Source: VRUE01 sp035557635 (lineage in GTDB: Bacteria; Actinomycetota; Thermoleophilia; Solirubrobacterales; 70-9). Taken from it: a stretch of 64,000 bases of DNA. Under the pieces are notes generated by a model, which worked only from the letters and a program-made list of their open reading frames with translations, was not told the origin of the DNA and did no database searches. The stretch spans positions 60,995 to 124,994 of the forward strand of contig DATMDR010000017.1 in assembly GCA_035557635.1 (NCBI GenBank). The letters are read 5' to 3'. Each line of letters opens with the position of its first letter. Position 1 is the first letter of the stretch. Below are positions 32,619 through 40,868 of this stretch, in pieces. A program made the translations under genes and the position numbers.

Positions 32619-34298
32619 ATGGGGACGAATCTCTTCGACTACTTTGACGACGTGGCCCGCGGGGACGGGGCGGATGCCCTCTGGGCTCCTCGCGCCCCCT
32701 ACCGCCCGCACGAGCGCTTCGACCTGATGCTGGTGCCTCGGGTCCAGGAGTGGCGCGAGGACGAGGCCTCGCGCCGGGCGCTGGAGCAGATCGAGAGCGA
32801 GCCCTGGGTCGAGGCGGTGGCGCAGGAGGGCAAACAGGTCTGGCTGCGACTCCAGAGCGGCTGGTTCGCGGAAGCGGCCGCGGACCTCGAGGCCGGAGCC
32901 GCCGACGCCCAGGCGAACGCCGACATCGCCGAGGGCCAGGTCTTCGCGCTCAACTTCTGGGACGCGAACTCGACCAAGGCGCTGCACGTCGGCCACCTGC
33001 GCAACCTTGCCCTCGGCAACGCCCTCGGCGCCGCGCTGACCGAGGCCGGAGGCAAGGTCGAGCGGCGCAGCATCATCTGCGACGTCGGCCGCAGCATGGG
33101 CGAGGCGATGGCCGGCGTGGCCCGCAGCGGCCGCCACCTCGGCTCCTCGCCCGGCAACGGCCAGAAGAGCGACCACTTCGTCGGCTATTGCTACGCCGAC
33201 TACGTCAAAGCGGGCCGCGGCATTAACGAGCTCGCCCAGGACCATCCCGCCGACTCGCTCACGCGCGAGGTCGACGTTCACAACGACAGCGCCGACGAGC
33301 TGCTCCTGCGCGTGCTCGCCGGCGACCAGTCGGCGCTGGAGCTGTGGTCCCAGACGCGCGCCTGGGTGATCTCGGGCCAGCGCAAGACCCTGGCCCGGCT
33401 CGGCATCTCCTTCGACAGCGTCTTCTTCGAGTCCGACTTCCTGCCCGAGGTCGCCGAACTGACCGAGCTCGGCCTCGAGGAGGGGACGCTGGACCAGCGC
33501 CCCGACGGCGCCGTCTTCTACGAGACCGGCCGCGAGGAGCTGGAGGAGATGCCGCTGGTGCGCTCCGACGGGGTGCCGACCCAGCACATGCGTGCCCTCG
33601 CCTACTGGATGGCGGCGCCCGGGCTCGACGGCACCACCTCGATCCAGGTCTGCGGCCAGGAGTGGTTCTCCCACGTCACCTGCCGCCGCCAGTTGATGGC
33701 CGAGCTCGCCCACACCAAGGAGGGCAACGGCTTCCACCCCTACCACGACATCTTCCACGGCATGGTCGCGAAGGAACGCCAGGCGGTGAAGTCGAGTAAG
33801 AAAGACGCGCTGCTGATCGACCACCTGCTCGAGTGGATCGACGAGCAGGTCGACGGCGAGGCGGAGCGGGCCGCCGTCCGTGCCCGGCATCCCGCGCCGG
33901 AACAGCTGGCGGCGGAGATCGCGCTCGGCTACTTCCTCCTGCACCCGGCGACCAAGCGGGTGAACTTCGAGCCCGAGCGCCTGCTGGTCGAGGGCAAAAG
34001 CCTCGGCTGGGACATGGCGCGGGCACGGGCGCGCAAGAACGGCAACGGAAGCGCCCCGGCGCCCGCCGCCGAGCTCGCCGAGGACTCCGACTACCGCTGG
34101 GTGGTCGTGCAGGCGGAGATGGTCCGCCGCCACCTGCGCCTCGCGGCGAAGCGGCTCGACCCGATCCCGCTCGCCCGCTTCGCCTCCCACCTCTCGCGCT
34201 GGCACCTGGAGGAGGAGCGCCGCCCAGAGGTCGAACGCGTGGTCCAGACCACGCTCGATGGCAGCGCCCGCGGGCTCGGCCTGGAGGGAGAGGGATGA
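32619..34298 (+). CDS. Arginyl-tRNA synthetase-like protein, atypical paralogue
   Basis: A 559-residue class I synthetase of the ArgRS group. A shortened N-terminal domain is followed by HVGHLRN (HIGH motif at residues 123-126), DVGRSMGEAM, LWSQTRAWVISGQRKTLARLG, and KSSKK (391-395) in the KMSKS position. The C-terminal DALR-like anticodon domain is reduced to about 70 residues, so tRNA anticodon recognition may be altered. The frame could open at 32586 inside the tRNA, but ATG 32619 is the credible start. It is coupled by ATGA overlap to the aminodeoxychorismate synthase gene. It probably activates an amino acid, for a pathway product and not for protein synthesis; its substrate is unknown. 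Confidence 0.82.
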   Translation: MGTNLFDYFDDVARGDGADALWAPRAPYRPHERFDLMLVPRVQEWREDEASRRALEQIESEPWVEAVAQEGKQVWLRLQSGWFAEAAADLEAGAADAQANADIAEGQVFALNFWDANSTKALHVGHLRNLALGNALGAALTEAGGKVERRSIICDVGRSMGEAMAGVARSGRHLGSSPGNGQKSDHFVGYCYADYVKAGRGINELAQDHPADSLTREVDVHNDSADELLLRVLAGDQSALELWSQTRAWVISGQRKTLARLGISFDSVFFESDFLPEVAELTELGLEEGTLDQRPDGAVFYETGREELEEMPLVRSDGVPTQHMRALAYWMAAPGLDGTTSIQVCGQEWFSHVTCRRQLMAELAHTKEGNGFHPYHDIFHGMVAKERQAVKSSKKDALLIDHLLEWIDEQVDGEAERAAVRARHPAPEQLAAEIALGYFLLHPATKRVNFEPERLLVEGKSLGWDMARARARKNGNGSAPAPAAELAEDSDYRWVVVQAEMVRRHLRLAAKRLDPIPLARFASHLSRWHLEEERRPEVERVVQTTLDGSARGLGLEGEG

Positions 34299-36445
34299 GC
34301 ACGCTGCTGGTCGACAACCACGACTCCTACACCTACAACGTCTTCCACTTGCTGGCCGAAGTCTCGGGCGAGGAGCCGATCGTGGTCGACAACGACGCCG
34401 TCTCCTGGCGGGCGCTCTCGCGCTGGGACTTCGACGCGATCGTCCTCAGCCCCGGGCCAGGGACGCCGAAAAGATGGCACGACTTCGCCGTCTGCAACGA
34501 CATCCTCCGCTACAGCGAGGCCCCGGTGCTGGGCATCTGCCTCGGTCACCAGGGCCTCGGTCACCTGCTCGAGGGCAAGGTCTCGAGCGCGCCCGAGGCG
34601 ATGCACGGCCGGTTGAGCCGGATCGAGCACCAGGGCACAGGCCTCTTCGAGGGCATCCCCCAAGGCTTCCCCGTCGTCCGCTACCACTCGCTGGCGATCA
34701 CCGACATGGGGCCGGACGGCCAGGTCACCGCCTGGGCCGACGACGGCGTCGTGATGGGAATCGAACACAGGCGGCGGCCACTCTGGGGGGTGCAGTTCCA
34801 TCCCGAGTCGGTGGCGACCGAGCACGGCGCGCGGCTGGTCGAGAACTTCTTCAACCTCGCGCGCAAACGCAAACAGGCGCGCTGGAAGGGCGCCAAAAGG
34901 CGCCCGCGGGAGGTCAGCCACCGCTCGCTGGCACGGCGCACGGCCGACAGCGGTATCGAGCTGCGCGTCCGCTCGATCCCCGAGGAACCCTCGACCGAGG
35001 TCCTCTTCGAACGGCTCTTCGCACAGGCCGAGCACGCCTTCTGGCTCGACAGCACCGACGCACCGACCCCGCTCGCGCAGCGCTCCTACCTCGGCACCAG
35101 CGCCGGCGCCGAGCGCTGCGTGCTCGAATACGAGATCGAGGACGGCGCCGTCTCCGCGCACCGCGCCGGTGGCACGACGACCGAACGCGGCTCGATCTTC
35201 GATCTGCTCGACCGCGAACTGGCCGCCAACGCGATCGAGACCCCCGGCGGCATGCCGCCGGGCCTGGTCGGCGGCTTCGTCGGCTATCTCGGCTACGAGC
35301 TGAAGGCCGACTGCGGAGCGGCGACCAACGTGCACAGCTCCGACGTCCCCGACGCGGTGATGATGCTGGCCAACCGGCTGGTCGCGGTCGATCACACCGA
35401 GGGACGCACGCACCTGCTGGCTGTCTTCCGCGAGGACGAGGACGACGCCGAAGACTGGCTCGACCGAGCGGAGGCGGCCGTGTACGCAACGCTTGCCGAC
35501 CCAACTCCGCTCTCGCCTCTGCCGGCAGGCGGGGAAAGTCCCCACGTCACCTTCCACTGCGGCCGCGGCCGCGAGCAGTACCTCGCCGACATCCGCCGCT
35601 CGCAGGCCGAACTGGCCGCGGGCGAGTCCTACGAGGTCTGCCTCACCGACCAGATCTGGACCGACGCTACGCCGGAGCCGTTCGACCTCTACCGCAACCT
35701 GCGGCGCAGCAACCCGGCGCCGTTCGCGGCCTACCTGAAGCTGGGCGAGGTGGCTGTGGTCAGCTCATCGCCGGAGCGCTTCCTCTCGGTCGACCGCGAC
35801 CGCACGGTCGAGGCGCGGCCGATCAAGGGGACGACCTCGCGCTCGAACGACCCGGCCGAGGACGCGGCGCTGAAAGCCGAGCTGACCAGCGACGAAAAGA
35901 CCTACGCCGAGCACCTGATGATCGTCGACCTGCTGCGCAACGACCTCGGCCGGGTCTGCGAGGTGGGCAGCGTCGAGGTGCCGGAGCTGATGATCGTCGA
36001 GGACTACGCGACGGTCCACCAGCTGATCTCAACCGTCCAGGGGGTGCTGGGCGCGGACCGCAGCGCGGTCGAATGCGCTCGCGCCTGCTTCCCGGGCGGC
36101 TCGATGACCGGGGCGCCGAAGGAGCGCACGATGGAGATCATCGACGACCTCGAGGACGTCGCCCGCGGTGTCTACTCGGGGGCGATCGGCTACTTCGGGC
36201 TCGACGGCGGCATGGACCTCAGCATCGTGATCCGCACGATCGTCCTGCGGCCGCGCCGGACGACGATCGGCGCCGGCGGGGCGATCGTCATGCAGTCGGA
36301 CCCCGTGGACGAGTTCGACGAGATCCTGCTCAAGGCGCGGGCGCCGATGGCGGCGATCGCCCGAACCGTGACCGGCAGCGACTCGCGCGACGCCTGGAGC
36401 GTCGAGTTGGAGCCCGCGACCGCGGAGGCGGAGGCAGCGGCGTGA
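34295..36445 (+). CDS. Fused 4-amino-4-deoxychorismate synthase (PabA-PabB type)
   Basis: A 716-residue fusion. Residues about 1-195 form a glutamine amidotransferase domain with nucleophile Cys82 in GICLGHQ and His/Glu in FHPES. Residues about 230-700 form the chorismate-converting domain. PIKGT at 509-513, with Lys511, is the signature of aminodeoxychorismate synthase; anthranilate synthases have PIAGT. It converts chorismate plus glutamine to 4-amino-4-deoxychorismate, the precursor of either p-aminobenzoate (folate) or p-aminophenylalanine. Its operon partner at 37918 is a mutase, which points to the second fate. ATGA and GTGA overlaps join it to both neighbours. Confidence 0.92.
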   Translation: MSTLLVDNHDSYTYNVFHLLAEVSGEEPIVVDNDAVSWRALSRWDFDAIVLSPGPGTPKRWHDFAVCNDILRYSEAPVLGICLGHQGLGHLLEGKVSSAPEAMHGRLSRIEHQGTGLFEGIPQGFPVVRYHSLAITDMGPDGQVTAWADDGVVMGIEHRRRPLWGVQFHPESVATEHGARLVENFFNLARKRKQARWKGAKRRPREVSHRSLARRTADSGIELRVRSIPEEPSTEVLFERLFAQAEHAFWLDSTDAPTPLAQRSYLGTSAGAERCVLEYEIEDGAVSAHRAGGTTTERGSIFDLLDRELAANAIETPGGMPPGLVGGFVGYLGYELKADCGAATNVHSSDVPDAVMMLANRLVAVDHTEGRTHLLAVFREDEDDAEDWLDRAEAAVYATLADPTPLSPLPAGGESPHVTFHCGRGREQYLADIRRSQAELAAGESYEVCLTDQIWTDATPEPFDLYRNLRRSNPAPFAAYLKLGEVAVVSSSPERFLSVDRDRTVEARPIKGTTSRSNDPAEDAALKAELTSDEKTYAEHLMIVDLLRNDLGRVCEVGSVEVPELMIVEDYATVHQLISTVQGVLGADRSAVECARACFPGGSMTGAPKERTMEIIDDLEDVARGVYSGAIGYFGLDGGMDLSIVIRTIVLRPRRTTIGAGGAIVMQSDPVDEFDEILLKARAPMAAIARTVTGSDSRDAWSVELEPATAEAEAAA

Positions 36446-36960
36446 GCCCACCGGAGGTCGAGCCGGAAGCGCCGGCACGGCCGGCGCCGGATGATCAGGG
36501 CTGGCGTGTCCGCCCCGCGTCCGGCAGCGACGTGCCCGCGGTCGCGAGGGCGCTTGACCAGCTCCTGGTTGAGCTGGGCGGCAAACGACCGAGCATTGAG
36601 GAGATGGAAGTCGAGGCCCAGGCGCTCGTCGACGACCCCGCCACCGGGGCACTGCTGGTGGCCGAGGCGGGGGGCGAGATCGTCGGCGTGCTGGCGGCGA
36701 GCTGGCAGCGCGCGCCCCACGTCCCGGGACGTTACGGGACGATCCAGGATCTCTGGGTCGACCCGAACTGGCGCAGCCGCAAGGTCGGCCAGGGCCTGGT
36801 CGAGGCGCTGGCCGAGACCGCGCGGGAGCAGGGGGTCGGCCGGCTCGAGGTCGGCCTGCCGCGGGAGAGCTTCGCGGCGATCGCGGCCACCGAGCGCTTC
36901 TACACGGGCAACGGCTTCGCCCTGCTCGGCCCGCGCATGCGGAGGTTGCTGGATGAGTGA
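36442..36960 (+). CDS. GNAT-family acyltransferase
   Basis: A 172-residue protein from GTG 36442, which overlaps the previous stop (GTGA). After a Pro/Ala-rich start it shows the GNAT fold, with the acetyl-CoA-binding motif RSRKVGQGLVEAL near residue 112 and the C-terminal FYTGNGFALLG. The usual activity is N-acetylation with acetyl-CoA. Some GNAT-fold enzymes, for example the DhpH C-terminal domain in dehydrophos synthesis, instead transfer an aminoacyl group from tRNA, which is relevant given the tRNA and synthetase in this operon. It overlaps the deacetylase gene by 8 bp, which suggests a protect/deprotect pair as an alternative. Confidence 0.85.
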   Translation: MSPPEVEPEAPARPAPDDQGWRVRPASGSDVPAVARALDQLLVELGGKRPSIEEMEVEAQALVDDPATGALLVAEAGGEIVGVLAASWQRAPHVPGRYGTIQDLWVDPNWRSRKVGQGLVEALAETAREQGVGRLEVGLPRESFAAIAATERFYTGNGFALLGPRMRRLLDE

Positions 36961-37921
36961 GCTGCTGATGATCGAGCAGCGCCCCGCCAACGGGAACGAT
37001 GACGGTGACGCGGCGCTCTGGATCCTCGAAGGCGGGCAGGTGCTACCGGGGATGGACGACGGTCGGCGCATGGCCGAGGTCCGCGAAGGGCTCCGGCGCC
37101 ACGCCCGCGTACGCTCGGAAACCGCCGACGCGACCAGCGAGGAGGTCGAGCGGACGCTGGGCACCCTGCACGAGCAGCACTACCTGGACGCCCTGGCGAC
37201 CGCCACCGACGTGCCGGTGACGATGCCGGAGCTGACGCCGCCCGGACTTCCACCCGACATTCCCGTCACCGCCGGCCTCGTCAGCGCCGCCCGCGAGGGG
37301 GTGCGGACCGCGATCGCGGCGGCCGAGCGACTGCTCGACGGCGCCCGCTACAGCTACGCGCTCTGCCGCCCCCCCGGCCATCACGCCGGGCCCGCCTGGC
37401 TGGCCGGCTACTGCTACCTCAACACCGCGGCGGCGGCGACCCAGACGCTGCGCGAGGGCGGCATGACTCCGGTCGGGATCCTCGACATCGACCTCCACTA
37501 CCCGAACGGGACCGCAGCGATCGTCGCCTCGATGCCCGACACCAGCCTGCACTCGCTGCACGCCTGGCCGGTGACCAACGTGGCAGGCAAGTCGGTGGCG
37601 CCCCGCAGCGAGCGCGAACGCGTCGTCTCCTTCCCCGGGAACCCCGATGCCGAGTCCTACATCGACGCCCTCGCCACCTCGATCGAGATGCTCGCCGATT
37701 CCTCGAAGGTGCTCGTCGTCTCGCTCGGCTACGACATCGTCGCCGGAGACCCGCACGGCTCCTGGGCCTTCTCGCCGCCGATCTTCGAGCGGATCGGCTC
37801 GATGCTGGCGGCCACCGGGCTACCCGTCTGCACGATCCAGGAGGGCGGCTACGCGCTCGGCAGCCTCGCCGAGTGCAGCCATGCCTTCGCCACCGGACTG
37901 CTCGACGGAGCCGGGGCATGA
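36953..37921 (+). CDS. Histone-deacetylase-family amidohydrolase
   Basis: A 322-residue zinc hydrolase of the HDAC/acetylpolyamine amidohydrolase/AcuC superfamily. Present are the catalytic His pair in PPGHHAGP, zinc ligands Asp180 and His182 in DIDLHYP, the third ligand Asp in SLGYD, and the transition-state Tyr in EGGYALG. The usual DxDxHHGNG reads DIDLHYPNG, so the second His and first Gly are replaced. Bacterial members remove acyl groups from small amines. In this operon it may deprotect an N-acylated intermediate made with the GNAT enzyme. The ATGA overlap with the mutase gene shows tight co-expression. Confidence 0.88.
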   Translation: MSELLMIEQRPANGNDDGDAALWILEGGQVLPGMDDGRRMAEVREGLRRHARVRSETADATSEEVERTLGTLHEQHYLDALATATDVPVTMPELTPPGLPPDIPVTAGLVSAAREGVRTAIAAAERLLDGARYSYALCRPPGHHAGPAWLAGYCYLNTAAAATQTLREGGMTPVGILDIDLHYPNGTAAIVASMPDTSLHSLHAWPVTNVAGKSVAPRSERERVVSFPGNPDAESYIDALATSIEMLADSSKVLVVSLGYDIVAGDPHGSWAFSPPIFERIGSMLAATGLPVCTIQEGGYALGSLAECSHAFATGLLDGAGA

Positions 37922-38202
37922 GCGGGCTGGAGACGTTTCGCCGTCGGCTCGACCCGATCGACGAGGAGATCGCCCGCCTGCTCGGCGAGCGCTTCGAGAT
38001 CTGCCGCGAAGTCGCCCGCTACAAGTCCGCGGAGGGGATTCCGATGATGCAGCCCGAGCGGGTCGCCGAGGTGCGGGCGCGCTACCTCGCCCGCGGTGCT
38101 GAGGCCGGCCTTCCCGCCGAGTTCACCGCCGAGCTCTTCGAGCTCCTGATCGGCGCCACCTGCAAGCTGGAGGACGAGCTGATGGAGGGGAGCGAGGCGT
38201 GA
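37918..38202 (+). CDS. Chorismate-mutase-type (AroQ) enzyme, likely 4-amino-4-deoxychorismate mutase
   Basis: A 94-residue all-helical AroQ-fold protein: RRLDPIDEEIARLLGERFEI, an active-site helix with ARYKSAEGIPMMQPERV, and a third helix ending CKLEDELM. From memory, IPMMQP-RV is the form seen in PapB/CmlD-type aminodeoxychorismate mutases, not in ordinary chorismate mutases. Being in one operon with aminodeoxychorismate synthase strengthens that reading. The product would be 4-amino-4-deoxyprephenate, on the way to p-aminophenylpyruvate and p-aminophenylalanine. The PapC-type dehydrogenase and an aminotransferase are not in the window. An ordinary chorismate mutase remains possible. Confidence 0.85.
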   Translation: MSGLETFRRRLDPIDEEIARLLGERFEICREVARYKSAEGIPMMQPERVAEVRARYLARGAEAGLPAEFTAELFELLIGATCKLEDELMEGSEA

Positions 38203-39503
38203 GCGCCCTTCCCCCCGGCCCCTCCCTCCCCAGTGACCGCCAGACGGTTCGCTGGACCGAGGAGCCCCTGCCCTTCCTCGAGGAGTGCCACGAGCTCTAC
38301 GGCGACACCTTCACCCTCCAGCTCCTCCACCTCGGCACCTGGGTCGTCCTCGCCGATCCGGAGGACGTGAAGCGGGTCTTCACCGCGGACAAGAGCCAGC
38401 TCGGGGTAGGGCTGCCGAACTTGATGCTCGCCCCCCTGCTGGGCTGGCGCTCGGTGATGCTGATCGAGGAGCCCGAGCACATGACCCGGCGCAAGATGAT
38501 GCTGCCGCCCTTCCACGGCGAGCGGATGAAGGCCGACGCCGAGATGATGGCCGAGATCGCGCGGCGCGAGGTGCGGTCCTGGCCGGTCGAGGAGCCCTTC
38601 GAGCTCTGGCCCCGCATGCAGGCGGTCACCCAGGAGGTGATCATGCGCGCCGTCTTCGGCCCCGACGAGGGCCGCCTCGACCACCTGCGGGAGCTGCTCA
38701 CCCGGCTCACCGAGACGGTCAACGACGCGGATCAGCTGGCCATGCTCGCCGCCCACGGCCCGGACTGGCTGGAGAGCAGCGACAAGTACCGGCAGACGAT
38801 GGCGCCGGTGGAGGAAGCGGTGCTGGAAGAGGCGCGGAGGCGACGGGAGGAAGGAGAGAATGGCCGCAAGGACGTGGTCTCGATGCTGGTCGACGCGCGC
38901 TACGAGGACGGCGCGCAGATGAGCGAGAAAGAGCTCCGCGATGAACTGCTGACCCTGCTCACCGATGGCCCCACCTCCACCTCGCTTGCCTGGGCCTTCG
39001 AGCGCCTGCTGCGCCACCCGGAGAAGCTCGAGCGCCTGCAGGAGGAAGTCCTCGGCGGCGAGGGCGACGCCTACCTGGACGCGGTGATCAAGGAGACGCT
39101 GCGGATCCGCCCGCCGGTGCCGGTGGTCGTGCGGCGGCTGCTCGAGCCGATGGAGCTGGGCGGATACGAGATCCCGGCGGGCACGGTCGTCGCGCCCTGC
39201 GTCTACCTGATCCACCAGCGCGAGGACGTCTACCCGAACCCCGGCGAGTTCGAGCCCGAGCGCTTCCTCGAGCAGCGGCCCGGCACCTACACCTGGATCC
39301 CGTTCGGCGGCGGCGCCCGCCGCTGCCTCGCCGCCAGCTACGCCGAACAAGAGATGAAGCGGGTGATGAGGACCGTCCTGAGCGAGGTGAAGCTGCGCCC
39401 AGTCGAGTCTCGCGCCGAGCAGGTGGCGAGGAGCGCGATCGCCTTCAGCCCGGGCCAGCACGGCCTCGTCGTCTCCAGCCCCCTGACCCCCGCGTACGCA
39501 TGA
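38199..39503 (+). CDS. Cytochrome P450
   Basis: A 434-residue haem monooxygenase without a membrane anchor. The haem loop FGGGARRCLA carries the axial Cys376, and the K-helix ExxR is Glu299/Arg302. In the I-helix the usual AG-E/D-T-T reads DGPTST (256-261). The acid of the acid-alcohol pair is therefore a Thr and the conserved Thr is a Ser, which may alter oxygen activation. The GTG overlaps the mutase stop (GTGA) and the stop overlaps the next gene (ATGA). It probably tailors the aromatic amino-acid-derived product; the substrate cannot be told. Confidence 0.93.
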   Translation: MSALPPGPSLPSDRQTVRWTEEPLPFLEECHELYGDTFTLQLLHLGTWVVLADPEDVKRVFTADKSQLGVGLPNLMLAPLLGWRSVMLIEEPEHMTRRKMMLPPFHGERMKADAEMMAEIARREVRSWPVEEPFELWPRMQAVTQEVIMRAVFGPDEGRLDHLRELLTRLTETVNDADQLAMLAAHGPDWLESSDKYRQTMAPVEEAVLEEARRRREEGENGRKDVVSMLVDARYEDGAQMSEKELRDELLTLLTDGPTSTSLAWAFERLLRHPEKLERLQEEVLGGEGDAYLDAVIKETLRIRPPVPVVVRRLLEPMELGGYEIPAGTVVAPCVYLIHQREDVYPNPGEFEPERFLEQRPGTYTWIPFGGGARRCLAASYAEQEMKRVMRTVLSEVKLRPVESRAEQVARSAIAFSPGQHGLVVSSPLTPAYA

Positions 39504-40843
39504 GCACCGAGACCGACCTGCTCGTCGTCGGCGCCGGCGCGAAGGCGGCCGGGATCGCGACCAAGGTCCACTCCCTCAACGGCCTCGGCCTCGCCTCGCT
39601 CTCGATGAAGGTGATCGAGGGAACGGAGGTCGCCGCCTCCTGGCTCGGCCTCAACGGCGCCACCTCGGGCGAGGAGCCGCTGGCCGTCACCCCGATCAAG
39701 GACGTCGGCTTCCCCTACCAGAGCTTCCGCGAGTTCGGCGAGGCGGGCGAGGCGATCGACGACGCCACGATGCGTTTCTCCTGGCAGCGCTACATGGTCG
39801 GCCTGCGGCGCTACGCGCGCTGGATCGACGCCGGATCGCCGTCCGTGCGCCACCGCGACTACGGCGAGTACCTGCAGTGGGTGCTCTCGCGGGCGACGGA
39901 CGGGGTCAGCCACCTGCGCGGACGGGTGACGCGGATCTCGCTCGACGAGGCGGGCGAGCGCTGGGTGGTCGAGGTCGAGGAGCCCGCGGGAACGTCCCGA
40001 CACAGCAGCCGCGCCCTCGTCCTCACCGGCCCCGGGGTCCACCGCGCCTTCCCGCACGAGTCGGCGATCGCTTCGAGGGTCTTCCACTGCGACAGCAAGC
40101 GCAGCGAGTTCGCTCGGCTGCCGAGCGAGGAGAACTGCGACATCGCCGTGGTCGGCGGTGGCGAGAGCGCGCTCAGCTGCGTGATGTTCCTGCGCGGCTT
40201 CCGGCCGCGCAGCAGGTTCACCATCTACACGCCGATGCTGCCGCTGAGTCGCGGCGAGAGCTTCCTCGAGAATCGCGTCTTCTCCAACCCCGACGTGATC
40301 GAATGGGAGTCGCTCGATCTGGAAGCGCGGCGGGACTTCGTCAAGCACAGCGACCGCGGGGTCTTCGATCCACCGAGCCTGGAAGCGATCGGCTACGACA
40401 ATCGCTGCCAGTTCGTCACCGGGCGGGTCACCGACGTCGCCGCGGCCGACGGCGGCGAGCGCGTGCGCGTCGACTACGAGGCGCCCAGCGGCACCACCGG
40501 TGCGGAGCACGACTACGTCGTCAACTGCACCGGCTTCGACCTGCTGGCGCAGCTGCGAACCCTCTTCCCGACTGAGATGCGTGCCGAGATCGAGCGACAG
40601 ACAGGTGGGCTGTGGGAGCGGCCCTCCTCGCAGGAGGTCCCGATCGGTCGCTTCCTCGAGTTGAAGGGAATGAGCCCCCGTATCCAGGTCCCCGGCCTGG
40701 CGGGATTGAGCCAGGGCCCCGGCTTCGCGAATCTCGGCGCCCTCGGCCTGCTCTCCAACCGTGTTTTGCAGCCCTTTTTCATCGAGAAGGAGCAAGCGCT
40801 AGAGAAGTCCTCATTGCTTGACATTCCTGTAGTGATCGAATAG
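39500..40843 (+). CDS. Flavin-dependent N-monooxygenase (lysine/ornithine hydroxylase-like)
   Basis: A 447-residue protein resembling the IucD/SidA/PvdA group of NADPH- and FAD-dependent N-hydroxylases. An FAD-binding motif lies at the N-terminus (VVGAGAKAAG, with Lys-Ala where GPxN or GxG is common). A second Rossmann motif, VVGGGESAL, lies near residue 215. The group-like stretch ENRVFSNPD and a C-terminal NCTGF (ATG-like motif) are also present. It would hydroxylate a primary amine to a hydroxylamine. It is the last of the seven coupled genes. A promoter for the next gene overlaps its stop codon. Confidence 0.82.
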   Translation: MSTETDLLVVGAGAKAAGIATKVHSLNGLGLASLSMKVIEGTEVAASWLGLNGATSGEEPLAVTPIKDVGFPYQSFREFGEAGEAIDDATMRFSWQRYMVGLRRYARWIDAGSPSVRHRDYGEYLQWVLSRATDGVSHLRGRVTRISLDEAGERWVVEVEEPAGTSRHSSRALVLTGPGVHRAFPHESAIASRVFHCDSKRSEFARLPSEENCDIAVVGGGESALSCVMFLRGFRPRSRFTIYTPMLPLSRGESFLENRVFSNPDVIEWESLDLEARRDFVKHSDRGVFDPPSLEAIGYDNRCQFVTGRVTDVAAADGGERVRVDYEAPSGTTGAEHDYVVNCTGFDLLAQLRTLFPTEMRAEIERQTGGLWERPSSQEVPIGRFLELKGMSPRIQVPGLAGLSQGPGFANLGALGLLSNRVLQPFFIEKEQALEKSSLLDIPVVIE

Positions 40844-40846
40844 GGT
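40818..40846 (+). promoter_or_regulatory. Promoter of the quinoprotein-like gene
   Basis: A consensus TTGACA (40818-40823), a 17-nt spacer and TAGGGT (40841-40846). The -10 box overlaps the TAG stop of the N-monooxygenase. The propeller gene therefore has its own start and need not belong to the biosynthetic operon. Confidence 0.6.
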
Positions 40847-40868
40847 CGCCGCCGCTGACGCCGATCTG

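Noticed and set aside
34295..36445. Anthranilate synthase (TrpE-TrpG fusion)
   Set aside because: The active-site motif is PIKGT, with the lysine typical of aminodeoxychorismate synthase, not the PIAGT of anthranilate synthase.
32619..40843. bldA-like control of the operon through TTA codons
   Set aside because: The TTA triplets I noticed in these genes are out of frame, so the UAA tRNA is not obviously needed to translate them.
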